In this document: positions 1 to 7,761 of the stretch, in pieces
How the letters are laid out: each line of letters opens with the position of its first letter
Numbering within the stretch: the first letter of the stretch is position 1
DNA from: Mycolicibacterium vulneris
Lineage (GTDB): Bacteria; Actinomycetota; Actinomycetes; Mycobacteriales; Mycobacteriaceae
Length of the DNA stretch: 50,465 nucleotides
NCBI RefSeq assembly: GCF_002104765.1
Contig: NZ_NCXM01000037.1
Location: 1 to 50,465, forward strand
Direction of reading: 5' to 3'
Notes under the pieces: generated by a model
What the model was told of the DNA's origin: nothing
Database searches by the model: none
Seen by the model: only the letters and a program-made list of their open reading frames with translations
Position numbers and translations under genes: made by a program

Positions 1-2
1 CC

Positions 3-257
3 GAGTTGTTCAACCTGGTGCTGGTCTGCCCCTATCACCACCGGCTACACCACCGCGGCGTCATCACCATCACCGGAGCCACCGACGATCTCGTCGTCAC
101 CGACAGCGCCGGTCGACGACTCACTGGGGGATCGCTCGCGCGTCCGCCAAAGCTTCCCCCGCCCGCCGTCCCACCGTGTCCCGGGCCCACCGGCGAGCGG
201 GCCGACTGGTGGTGGTACGAACCGTTCCAACCCCAACCACCACCGACGACCAACTAG
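3..257 (+). CDS. HNH endonuclease, 13E12-repeat type, C-terminal fragment
   Basis: The reading frame is open from the left edge and stops at 255-257, so only the C-terminus is seen. The motif LVCPYHHRLHHRG is the second half of an HNH nuclease domain as found in the mycobacterial REP13E12/DUF222 family. A proline-rich tail follows and includes a WWWYEP segment. These proteins are repeated in many mycobacterial genomes and are often linked to phage-like or integrated elements. The N-terminal DUF222 half, if present, lies outside the window. Family assignment rests on the histidine-rich motif alone. Confidence 0.65.
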   Translation, partial: ELFNLVLVCPYHHRLHHRGVITITGATDDLVVTDSAGRRLTGGSLARPPKLPPPAVPPCPGPTGERADWWWYEPFQPQPPPTTN

Positions 258-325
258 GTACCTTACCGCCGCCGGTCATCACCAGCACCGAATCCAAGCT
301 AAAACAGGTTGGGGCATCAAAAGAT

Positions 326-1396
326 TCAGCTCGAACCGAGTCCCGGCACGATCTCGCCGAGGCTGAACGTCACCGGTTGTTCGAGTTGTTCGTAGGTGCA
401 CGAGCGCGGTTCGCGATCCGGGCGCCACCGATTGAACTGCGCGGTATGACGAAATCGCCGGCCTTCCATGTGGTCATAACGGACCTCGACCACCCGTTCG
501 GGCCGCAGCGGCACGAACGACAGATCCTTACCGGCGTTCCAGCGCGAAAACTCGTTCTTACGAGGGGTCCGCTCGCCGGCCTCGTGCGCGGCCCAATTCC
601 ACGGATGATTCTCGAAATCGGTGACGAGCGGCTGTAGTTCATCGAACAGCCGCCGCCGCTCGGCCATCGGAAACGCGCCGATCACGCCGACCGACGCGAG
701 CTGGCCGTCATCCTGATACAGACCCAACAACAGCGAACCAATCGCGCCGGCACCGGATTTGTGCACCCGATAGCCGGCCACCACACAGTCGGCCGTCCGC
801 TCGTGCTTGATCTTGAACATGATCCGCTTGTCCGGCTGGTAGGTGATGCCCAGCGGCTTGGCAACCACGCCGTCGAGGCCGGCGCCCTCGAATTCGTCGA
901 ACCAGCGCTGCGCGGTGCCCAGATCCGTCGTCGCCGGCGTGACATGGATCGACGGTCCCGAGCCCGCCAGGGCATCGACCAGGGCGGCCCGCCGCTCGCT
1001 GAAGGGGCGTCGTGTGTAGTCGTCATCGCCGAGGGCGAGCAAGTCGAACGCGATGAAGGATGCCGGCGTGGTCTCGGCCAGCATCCGCACCCGCGAGTCG
1101 GCCGGGTGAATGCGTTGTTGCAGCGCCTCGAAATCCAGCCCGTGGTCGGTGGCGATGACGATCTCGCCGTCGATCACGCAGCGCTCCGGCAGCTCGGCTT
1201 TGACCGCGGCGACCAGCTCGGGGAAATAGCGCGTCATCGGCCGTTCGTTGCGGCTGCCCAGCTCGACCTTGTCGTGGTCGCGGAAACAGATCGACCTGAA
1301 GCCGTCCCACTTGGGCTCATAGGACGCTTCAGGGGGAATTGAACGCACCGACTTCGCCAGCATCGGCGACACCGGCGGCATGACAGGGAGGTCCAT
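326..1396 (-). CDS. ligC: ATP-dependent DNA ligase LigC
   Basis: This 356-aa ATP-dependent DNA ligase seals nicks and acts in backup end joining. The adenylation motif YEPKWDGFR puts the nucleophilic lysine at about residue 29. Further ligase motifs follow: CVIDGEIV, SFIAFDLLALG, GLDGVVAKP and MFKIKH. The C-terminal half is the OB-fold. Length and sequence match M. tuberculosis LigC (Rv3731, about 358 aa) closely. The gene is divergent from the polymerase-like gene, with only 26 bp between the two starts, so they share a promoter region. In mycobacteria LigC is accessory to LigD in non-homologous end joining and has been linked to base excision repair. Confidence 0.93.
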   Translation of the reverse strand: MDLPVMPPVSPMLAKSVRSIPPEASYEPKWDGFRSICFRDHDKVELGSRNERPMTRYFPELVAAVKAELPERCVIDGEIVIATDHGLDFEALQQRIHPADSRVRMLAETTPASFIAFDLLALGDDDYTRRPFSERRAALVDALAGSGPSIHVTPATTDLGTAQRWFDEFEGAGLDGVVAKPLGITYQPDKRIMFKIKHERTADCVVAGYRVHKSGAGAIGSLLLGLYQDDGQLASVGVIGAFPMAERRRLFDELQPLVTDFENHPWNWAAHEAGERTPRKNEFSRWNAGKDLSFVPLRPERVVEVRYDHMEGRRFRHTAQFNRWRPDREPRSCTYEQLEQPVTFSLGEIVPGLGSS

Positions 1397-1422
1397 AGCC
1401 TGATTGTGCTGGAATCGACGGT

Positions 1423-2454
1423 ATGGCTGCTGCAGAAGAGCTCGACGTCGACGGCGTTGCGGTGCGCCTGACCAATCCGGACAAGGTGTATTTCCCGAAA
1501 CTGGGGTCGAAGGGGACCAAGCGACACCTGGTGGATTACTACCGCGCCGTCGCGGGGGGTCCGATGCTCGAGACGCTGCGCGACCGGCCCACCCACCTGC
1601 AACGCTTCCCGGACGGCATCGACGGCGAGGAGATCTACCAGAAGCGGATCCCGCAGCACCATCCCGACTACGTGCAGACGTGCCAGGTGACGTTTCCGTC
1701 CGGGCGGACGGCCGACGCGCTGAAGGTGACTCATCCGGCGGCGGTCGTGTGGGCGGCGCAGATGGGCACCGTCACCTTGCACCCGTGGCAGGTGCGCTGC
1801 CCGGATACCGACCATCCCGACGAATTGCGCATCGACCTGGACCCGCAGCCCGGTGTCGCGTTCGAGCAGGCGCGCACCGTCGCGGTCGAGGTTTTGCGGC
1901 CGCTGCTCGACGAGCTCGGGCTGGCCGGATATCCGAAGACATCGGGTGGTCGCGGGATCCACGTCTTTCTGCGGATTGCCAGCGACTGGGATTTCATCGA
2001 GGTGCGCCGCGCCGGCATCGCCCTGGCCCGCGAGGTGGAGCGCCGAGCGCCCGACCTGGTCACCACGTCCTGGTGGAAGGAAGAGCGCGGCGAGCGGATT
2101 TTCATCGACTTCAACCAGAATGCCCGGGACCGCACCATGGCGTCGGCATATTCGGTGCGGCGCACCCCGATCGCGACGGTCTCGATGCCACTGTCATGGG
2201 AGGAGCTGACCGACGCCCAGCCGGACGACTACACCATGGCGACGGTGCCCGATCTGGTCCGGGGCCGAGAAGACCCCTGGGCCGCAATGGATGATGCGGC
2301 CCAATCGATCGCTTCCTTACTAAAAATGGCCGAGGCCGACGAAGAGCGCGGGCTCGGGGATCTGCCGTATCCGCCCAACTATCCGAAAATGCCCGGCGAG
2401 CCCAAACGCGTTCAGCCCAGCCGGGATCGAGATCTCAAGAGCGACAAGGGCTAG
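1423..2454 (+). CDS. LigD-polymerase-like primase-polymerase (Prim-PolC / Rv3730c type)
   Basis: This 343-aa protein belongs to the archaeo-eukaryotic primase superfamily, LigD polymerase branch. It starts with VRLTNPDKVYFPK, typical of these proteins. The metal-binding acidic motif is IDLDPQPG, and the conserved histidine motif is GGRGIHVFLR near the middle. NQNARDRTMASAYSVR is the usual basic nucleotide-binding stretch. The protein stands alone, without fused ligase or nuclease domains. Its partner ligase is probably the divergent LigC, as for M. smegmatis Prim-PolC. It probably fills short gaps, preferring ribonucleotides, before LigC seals the nick. The ATG at 1423 was chosen because it gives the family N-terminus. 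Confidence 0.88.
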   Translation: MAAAEELDVDGVAVRLTNPDKVYFPKLGSKGTKRHLVDYYRAVAGGPMLETLRDRPTHLQRFPDGIDGEEIYQKRIPQHHPDYVQTCQVTFPSGRTADALKVTHPAAVVWAAQMGTVTLHPWQVRCPDTDHPDELRIDLDPQPGVAFEQARTVAVEVLRPLLDELGLAGYPKTSGGRGIHVFLRIASDWDFIEVRRAGIALAREVERRAPDLVTTSWWKEERGERIFIDFNQNARDRTMASAYSVRRTPIATVSMPLSWEELTDAQPDDYTMATVPDLVRGREDPWAAMDDAAQSIASLLKMAEADEERGLGDLPYPPNYPKMPGEPKRVQPSRDRDLKSDKG

Positions 2455-2796
2455 CCGAAATCATCGGGGGGGATCGGGGGATCGGAACCGCGGCCGGCGA
2501 TTGGCCCGCGTTTACCGCCTATCGCGTAGATGAGCCGCTTTGCCCACGTGAGGACCTCAACGTAGCACCGGCGGGGCCCGCAGAGGAGTGATTCTGTTGC
2601 GTCGCGGTGGCTTAAGGCGATTTGTCACAGTGACAATCGGGGTCATCGGGCAAGGCGAACTGCAGTGGTGCCGGCCTCGGTGGGGAAATGCCGAGTCAGT
2701 GTTAACCCAGAAATTGCCAAGGGATTCAGCGTTGCCGCGCTGAGGCGATTAGCTTACGGCTAACCCGTGCAAAGGCCAGCAAGCGACTCGCGTAGA

Positions 2797-2827
2797 GCGT
2801 GCGCACGGGCCCGAAACGTGCGCACGC
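2797..2827. terminator. Perfect 11-bp inverted repeat, hairpin
   Basis: The arms GCGTGCGCACG (2797-2807) and CGTGCGCACGC (2817-2827) are perfect reverse complements around a 9-base loop. The core GTGCGCAC is itself palindromic, so it occurs twice. There is no run of T after it. It lies about 340 bp past the end of the polymerase-like gene. It may be a terminator, a double operator for a dimeric regulator, or a remnant of a mobile element. The role is not determined by the sequence. Confidence 0.4.
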
Positions 2828-2885
2828 CCCCGCGTCGTTCGTTCGCCGGCGTTGCGTCAGGGGCGACCCGGACCGCGACCGGTAG

Positions 2886-3041
2886 ATCCGCAAAAGCCTT
2901 GAAGCCCAACTAGATTCACATCACGAGGCTCTGGCCGATGCGCTCACGGCAGCATCCCGCTACGCCGACACGTCGCGGCATACAGCCGTGCGAGGACTGG
3001 CACCCAATGTCATCGAGGGAGCACTCAATAGGACCGAATAG
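2886..3041 (+). pseudogene. Short coding-like fragment, possible gene remnant
   Basis: The frame opens after a TAG at 2883 and closes with TAG at 3039. Its 51 codons give a plausible helical protein tail with segments such as EALADALTAASRYADTS. There is no good start codon or ribosome binding site, and no family is recognised. It may be the 3' end of a decayed gene. Chance is a fair alternative. Confidence 0.2.
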
Positions 3042-3698
3042 GGAGCCGTACCGAGTAATGGGTGCGAGTAGCTGAGAACCCTGCCGGGTCCCCGGCGGAC
3101 CTACCCTGTGCAGGTCAGGTTAGGTCCGCAGTCGATCGTTATCGGCGTTGTGCAGCCGGAAGCCGCGACGGCGGTGAAGGTGAGGATAATGCCAAGAACA
3201 ACTTTGTATTTCAGACCAGACATGACCACTCCGTCCTTAGGGAGAAATCTTGACGCCCGAGAGTAGGAACATTACGCGTTGAGCTCTCGAGCGAGTACAG
3301 AAACGAGTAATTTTCAACAAATTACGTCACCTGACTGAAAGCCGCGCGAGTGACGAACGCGCGAATTCGAATCGCGCGCCGGTGTCCGCTCGTAAACTCC
3401 CGCGAAAACGGGGTCTTGGCGTGCCGCAAGGGGGTAGTTGAATGCAATTGTCGCGCTTTGTGCGCGTTGATTAGCGAAGACGGTGCGTTGCCCCCGCCTA
3501 ACCCGCATTCCGGGAGAACGGCCGGGCCTAAAGGCGTTGCCCCAAAACAGGATACGACCTTGTCCAACGCAGTCAAATCCAACTTCCGGTACGAAATTAT
3601 CCTTTTGCTTAGACTGCGAGTACGGGATTGCCCGTTTGATTGGGAAGTTGCGGCCGGACCATCCGCTATCGAGACTGACAAAAGTAGGCTCAGTGGCT

Positions 3699-5741
3699 AT
3701 GTCGGTGGCGACGCGGGTAAGTTCCGCGGTATTCGCGTTGCTGCTCGTGGCAATTCCCGGTGCCGGGGTGGCCGCCGCAGAGCCGGCCGCACCCGACACC
3801 AACCAATCGGGTGCACGAATGGTTGGCTGGGATACCTACCGCCGATTGGACCGATTGCCCTATTTGAACCCCGGTTCGCAGACTCTGCAGGTATCGAGCT
3901 TTGACCGCAGCGGCGGCGATTTCGACATCTCCACCGGTAATCGCAACGGCAATGGCGGGTGCCTGGCACAAGGGGGTGCCGGCTGCGTCATCGCGGAAAA
4001 TCACGGTGCCGGAGAGATTGATTCGATCTGGCTGACCCGCGATGGCGGCAACGTCCGCGCTCTCGGAAACATCCGCATCGAGCTGGACGAACAGGCCGTT
4101 GTAGACACACCATTGCAATCGTTGGTCGACGGCAAATCGGGGGCCCCGTTCGTGTGGCCGCTGGTGGCCAACGCCGCACAATCGCCGGGCGGCGTCTACA
4201 TCAAGGTGCCGATGCCCTACCGGCGTTCGATGCGGGTCAGCGTCACATCGCATTTGGAGTATTACCACGTCGACTATCGGCAGTTTCCCGATGGCGACGG
4301 GGTGAACACGTTCTCACCATCCGATCCCGCGCTCGATGTGCTGGACACGCTCAAGTCTGCCGGTGTGGTCGACCCCAAACCGGCGGCAGCCGGTGCGGCG
4401 CACAGCACGCGGGTCAGCGACCTGGCCCCCGGCGCCGCGCAAACCATCGCCGAATCGACTGGCTCGGCCAGCATCTCGGAGCTGCGGGTGCAACTGCCCG
4501 AACCGGCTGCGGGACAGCTGGGCGACTTGCGGCTGCAGATCGAGTTCGACGGGCGTACTTTGGTCGACTCGCCGCTCGGGGAATTCTTCGGTGCCGGCCT
4601 CGGCGCGAATCCCGTGCGATCGTTGATGTTCGGGACCAGCGCTCAGCCCGATGGCTCGTGGGTGTTATGCGATTGGTGGCCAATGCCTTTCGCGCGGTCG
4701 GCCCGTGTCACGCTCGTCAACGCGGGCGCCACGCCGGTTACGGGAATAGTCAGCGACGTCGCCACCGCACCCGACGCGCAATGGGCGCCCGCGTTGACCA
4801 GCGGCCGTGCCGGCTACTTCACCGCTCGCTCGCACGCCGGACCGACCGCGGCGGGCCAGGACTGGGTGTTCGCCGAGGAACAGGGACGCGGCAAATTCGT
4901 CGGCGTCAGCCACACCATCCGCGGCTATCGAACCAAGACGGCGTTCAGTGATGACGCCCCCTACTTTCTCGAAGGCGCCGAGCGGGTCTACACCGACGGC
5001 GCCGCGTCTCCGCAGTGGTACGGCACCGGCACCGAGGACCTGTACGAGGGCGGCTGGTACTTCAAGAACGGCACCCACTTCAGCGACCCATTCAACGGCC
5101 AACCCGATCAACGCACCGCCACGGGCGGCTGCGCCGACTACTGCGTCGCCGTGTACCGGATCATGCTGGCCGACGCGATCGGCTATCACTCCGGGATCCG
5201 ATTCGGCATCGAGCACGGGAAAAGGAATATGGTCCAACCCGACTACAGCTCAACCGCATTCCTCTATACGCAGGCCGACGCCGACATCACCGCGGGCGAC
5301 GACGTCAGCCCCACCGATCCCGTGAATCGAGTCCTGCACGGCTACACCGACTCCGACGCGACCGACCAGCTGCTGGTCAGCGAATACGAGGGCACTCAGG
5401 ACACCCTGCCCGTGGTCGGCTCGGTCCGTGCCGCCCAGGGCGCGATCGTCTTTCACGTCCAGATCGATCCGGACAACCACGGCGTCCTGCTGCGGCGCAC
5501 CTCGGATCAAGCGACCGGATTTCAATCGGCGGACGTCGCCGTCGACGGCGTACCGACGGGCAACTGGCTACAGCCGCGCAGCAACACCTTTCACCGGTGG
5601 CTGGACGACACCTACCTGGTGCCGCAGTCGGTGACCGCGGACAAGGCGCAGGTGACGGTCACCCTGATGCCCACCGCCGACTCACCGCCCTGGACCGCCA
5701 GCCGCTACCACGTCGACACACTGACGGGGCCCGCTGACTAG
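3699..5741 (+). CDS. Secreted GH172 (DUF2961) family glycoside hydrolase
   Basis: This is a 680-aa exported protein. The open frame extends upstream to 3483, but the ATG at 3699 begins a standard signal peptide: MSVATR, a hydrophobic stretch, then a cleavage site near VAAAEP. The mature part has the DUF2961 hallmark GTGTEDLYEGGW, with acidic residues expected to be catalytic, and further conserved blocks such as YHVDYRQFPDG and FNGQ. DUF2961 proteins form family GH172, whose characterised members cleave alpha-fructofuranosyl or alpha-D-arabinofuranosyl linkages. Members from mycobacteria and gut bacteria act on D-arabinan. In a mycobacterium the plausible substrate is its own arabinogalactan or lipoarabinomannan. 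The last 60 bases overlap the convergent rhomboid-like gene. Confidence 0.8.
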   Translation: MSVATRVSSAVFALLLVAIPGAGVAAAEPAAPDTNQSGARMVGWDTYRRLDRLPYLNPGSQTLQVSSFDRSGGDFDISTGNRNGNGGCLAQGGAGCVIAENHGAGEIDSIWLTRDGGNVRALGNIRIELDEQAVVDTPLQSLVDGKSGAPFVWPLVANAAQSPGGVYIKVPMPYRRSMRVSVTSHLEYYHVDYRQFPDGDGVNTFSPSDPALDVLDTLKSAGVVDPKPAAAGAAHSTRVSDLAPGAAQTIAESTGSASISELRVQLPEPAAGQLGDLRLQIEFDGRTLVDSPLGEFFGAGLGANPVRSLMFGTSAQPDGSWVLCDWWPMPFARSARVTLVNAGATPVTGIVSDVATAPDAQWAPALTSGRAGYFTARSHAGPTAAGQDWVFAEEQGRGKFVGVSHTIRGYRTKTAFSDDAPYFLEGAERVYTDGAASPQWYGTGTEDLYEGGWYFKNGTHFSDPFNGQPDQRTATGGCADYCVAVYRIMLADAIGYHSGIRFGIEHGKRNMVQPDYSSTAFLYTQADADITAGDDVSPTDPVNRVLHGYTDSDATDQLLVSEYEGTQDTLPVVGSVRAAQGAIVFHVQIDPDNHGVLLRRTSDQATGFQSADVAVDGVPTGNWLQPRSNTFHRWLDDTYLVPQSVTADKAQVTVTLMPTADSPPWTASRYHVDTLTGPAD

Positions 5742-6512
5742 GGAGCGATTGGTGGCCAGTCCGATAAGTGCACCGGCCAGGCCGCCGGCCGGCGCCATCA
5801 GCGAAGGCCCGGCGAGCAACAGATAGGCGAACGTGACACCCGCCATGAGTAATGCCTGGTGCAGCGGTGTCCAGATGGCAGCCGCCCGCATCCGGAACGA
5901 CAATCCGATGCCGAGCAGCAAGGCCACCACGTGACCGATCGCGGTGAAGTCGGCACTCGCGGCCGCCACCACCGCGGTGCCCAGCCACCAGCCTGCCCAG
6001 ACCCCGCGCCGGCGCGCCGGGATCGACGCCGTGAACGCGCCGAGCACGCACACCGCGCCATAACTGATCCCCACGTCACTGGCGCGGGCGACGGAGACGG
6101 GCAACATCCCCGTCTCGATGGCGGCGACCAACCCGACCGCGACGATCACCGTGGCGCCGATGTGGCCGACGGCGAAGGTGACGAGCAGCCCCCGGCCGCA
6201 CCACATGAGTTCACCCAGGGCCAGCAGGCAGACCAGCCCGGGCAGCCAGAAGAACAGGTCGCCGCCGTCGTTGACGAATGCGCTCCCGATCAAGGTGCCC
6301 AGATGACCGCGGCCGAGGTTGTGAACATTTGTGCTCATTCGGCTTACAGCGACCTCGTGCGCGTGCGGGCCCAGCGCCGCGAGGATGAGGTAGATGGCGA
6401 GCAGGATTACCGCATAGGTGGCCGTGACTCGAACCGATGCCGCGGCCGGCGCGGCGCGCAGCGGCGCCTGCGTCCAGCGCAGGACGCCGTCGCGGGTAGC
6501 GGCGAAGGTCAT
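5682..6512 (-). CDS. Rhomboid-like multi-pass membrane protein
   Basis: This 276-aa integral membrane protein has about six or seven hydrophobic segments. The frame is open to 6581, but the ATG at 6512 (MTFAATRDG) starts just before the first membrane region. The segment DVGISYGAV resembles the GxSxG serine motif of rhomboid proteases. TAIGHVVALLLGIGL, about 50 residues later, supplies a histidine at the position of the second catalytic residue. This fits the actinobacterial rhomboid-like family, probably an intramembrane serine protease, although activity cannot be judged. The gene overlaps the 3' end of the GH172 gene by 60 bp tail to tail, so the two transcripts would be antisense to each other. 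Confidence 0.65.
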   Translation of the reverse strand: MTFAATRDGVLRWTQAPLRAAPAAASVRVTATYAVILLAIYLILAALGPHAHEVAVSRMSTNVHNLGRGHLGTLIGSAFVNDGGDLFFWLPGLVCLLALGELMWCGRGLLVTFAVGHIGATVIVAVGLVAAIETGMLPVSVARASDVGISYGAVCVLGAFTASIPARRRGVWAGWWLGTAVVAAASADFTAIGHVVALLLGIGLSFRMRAAAIWTPLHQALLMAGVTFAYLLLAGPSLMAPAGGLAGALIGLATNRSLVSGPRQCVDVVAAGGPGR

Positions 6513-6616
6513 GGTTTTACGGTGCCGGTCCGGCTGGCGCCATGCCGCGTTCTTAACGAAGCCTTCACACCCATGCCGCAAATCTTCACGATGCCGGCAG
6601 GCTCCGTGACGTCTCC

Positions 6617-6860
6617 TTAAAGAGAGGCGATCGCGGCGATGGCATCATCGGCGGTCACTCTGGCCGAGGCGTAATTGGGCATGTTCACCTCGAGGGCGGC
6701 GCGCATCTCGATGTCCGAGCAGTCGGCACCAATGTTCATGCGCGACGATGTCGCCCGGCCGCGGCTCGAACCCGGCGCGGATGAACGGCACATCGTCGGG
6801 AGCCGTGTGGCGGGCGGCCAGCAATGCGCGGTCTTGACGGACTCGTCGGGATGCTGCTAA
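6617..6860 (-). pseudogene. Frameshifted gene remnant, family not recognised
   Basis: Two minus-strand frames together read like one protein tail. The first, about 6860 to 6740, contains APDDVPFIRAGFEPRPGDIVA. The second, 6739 to 6617, reads MNIGADCSDIEMRAALEV and continues to a TAA at 6617-6619. Both have coding-like composition, and they join at the sequence around 6740 only if one base is gained or lost. The N-terminal part is missing, replaced by the promoter of the SDR gene. I do not recognise the family. It is most simply a 3' remnant left when the catabolic island was rearranged. Confidence 0.3.
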
Positions 6861-6879
6861 ACATGGCCTGCGCCACACG

Positions 6880-6897
6880 TTTGGGCGATCGCCCAAA
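6880..6897. promoter_or_regulatory. Perfect 18-bp palindromic operator, site 1
   Basis: TTTGGGCGATCGCCCAAA is a perfect palindrome 19 bp before the start of the SDR/P450 transcription unit. Near-copies lie before the crotonase gene (11328-11345) and the second SDR gene (12453-12470). Size and symmetry suit a TetR dimer, and a TetR gene lies at 8974-9579. Assigning the palindrome to this TetR is inference. Confidence 0.75.
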
Positions 6898-6916
6898 GTC
6901 GATCGGTGGAGGATGC

Positions 6917-7750
6917 ATGGGTCGGATGGATGACAAGGTCGCATTCGTGACCGGTGCGGCACGGGGGCAGGGCAGAAGTCACGCCGTCCGGCTCGCGCAG
7001 GAGGGTGCCGACATCATCGCGGTCGACATCTGCCGTGGGTTCGAAGGCTCGCCGGCCCCGGCCGCCACGCCGGAAGACCTCGACGTCACCGCGGGCATGG
7101 TCAAGGACGCCGGAGCTCGCGTCGTGGCCGCCGAAGTAGACGTGCGTGAGTACGACGCGTTGAAGGCAGCGGTCGACAGCGGCGTCGAACAGCTGGGGCG
7201 GCTGGATGTCATCGTCGCCAACGCGGGCATCGGCACGATGACCGGCAAGCTGCACAAGACCGACGAGGCGCTGTGGCAGGAGATGATCGACGTCAACCTC
7301 AGCGGGGTGTGGAAGACGGTCAAAGCCGGTGTCCCGCACATGCTGGACGGGGACCGCGGCGGTTCGATCATCTTGACCTCATCGGTCGCGGGTAACAAGG
7401 CCTACTTGCATACCGGCCACTACACGTCGGCCAAGCACGGGGTGATCGGGCTGATGCGGGCATTCGCGGTTGAATTGGGGCACAAGATGATCCGGGTCAA
7501 CGCCGTGCTGCCGACCCATGTGAACACGCCACTGCTGATCAACGAAGGCACCTTTCATGCCTTTCGGCCCGATCTGGAGAACTCGGGGCCGGACGACCTC
7601 GCGCCGATCTGCCAAACCTTCCACACACTGCCGATCCCGTGGGTCACCGCCCAGGACATCAGCAATGCCGTGCTGTTCCTGGCCTCCGACGAAGCGCGAT
7701 ACATCACCGGCGTGGCGCTGCCGGTGGATGCCGGCAGCTGTCTGAAGTAA
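6917..7750 (+). CDS. Mycofactocin-type short-chain dehydrogenase/reductase
   Basis: This 277-aa SDR oxidises or reduces an alcohol/ketone pair with a nicotinamide cofactor. The nucleotide-binding motif is TGAARGQGRSHAVRLA, with GRSHA typical of the mycofactocin-coupled SDR subfamily. Next come NAGIGT and the catalytic S-Y-K set in LTSSVAG and HYTSAKHG. In that subfamily the cofactor is held tightly and re-oxidised by mycofactocin rather than by free NAD. The ATG at 6917 is preceded by GGTGGAGG, a good ribosome binding site; the ATG at 6926 is an alternative. The P450 starts 11 bp after the stop, so the two form an operon. A palindromic operator lies just upstream. Confidence 0.88.
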   Translation: MGRMDDKVAFVTGAARGQGRSHAVRLAQEGADIIAVDICRGFEGSPAPAATPEDLDVTAGMVKDAGARVVAAEVDVREYDALKAAVDSGVEQLGRLDVIVANAGIGTMTGKLHKTDEALWQEMIDVNLSGVWKTVKAGVPHMLDGDRGGSIILTSSVAGNKAYLHTGHYTSAKHGVIGLMRAFAVELGHKMIRVNAVLPTHVNTPLLINEGTFHAFRPDLENSGPDDLAPICQTFHTLPIPWVTAQDISNAVLFLASDEARYITGVALPVDAGSCLK

Positions 7751-7761
7751 GGAAAGCATCG

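Larger units (their letters stand above)
2455..3698. other. Long intergenic stretch with no convincing gene
   Basis: This 1.24-kb stretch lies between the polymerase-like gene and the GH172 gene. Open frames here are short and have no recognisable domain. Two details stand out: an 11-bp perfect inverted repeat at 2797-2827 and a short coding-like frame at 2886-3041. The 300 bases before 3699 are more AT-rich than the surroundings and probably contain the promoter and leader of the GH172 gene. I cannot place a -10/-35 pair with confidence. Confidence 0.6.

Noticed and set aside
3060..3130. CTGAGA followed by CCTG-rich sequence, suggesting a TPP riboswitch
   Set aside because: The second conserved block of the THI element (CCTGATCTGG...AATGCC type) is absent, and no thiamine gene follows.
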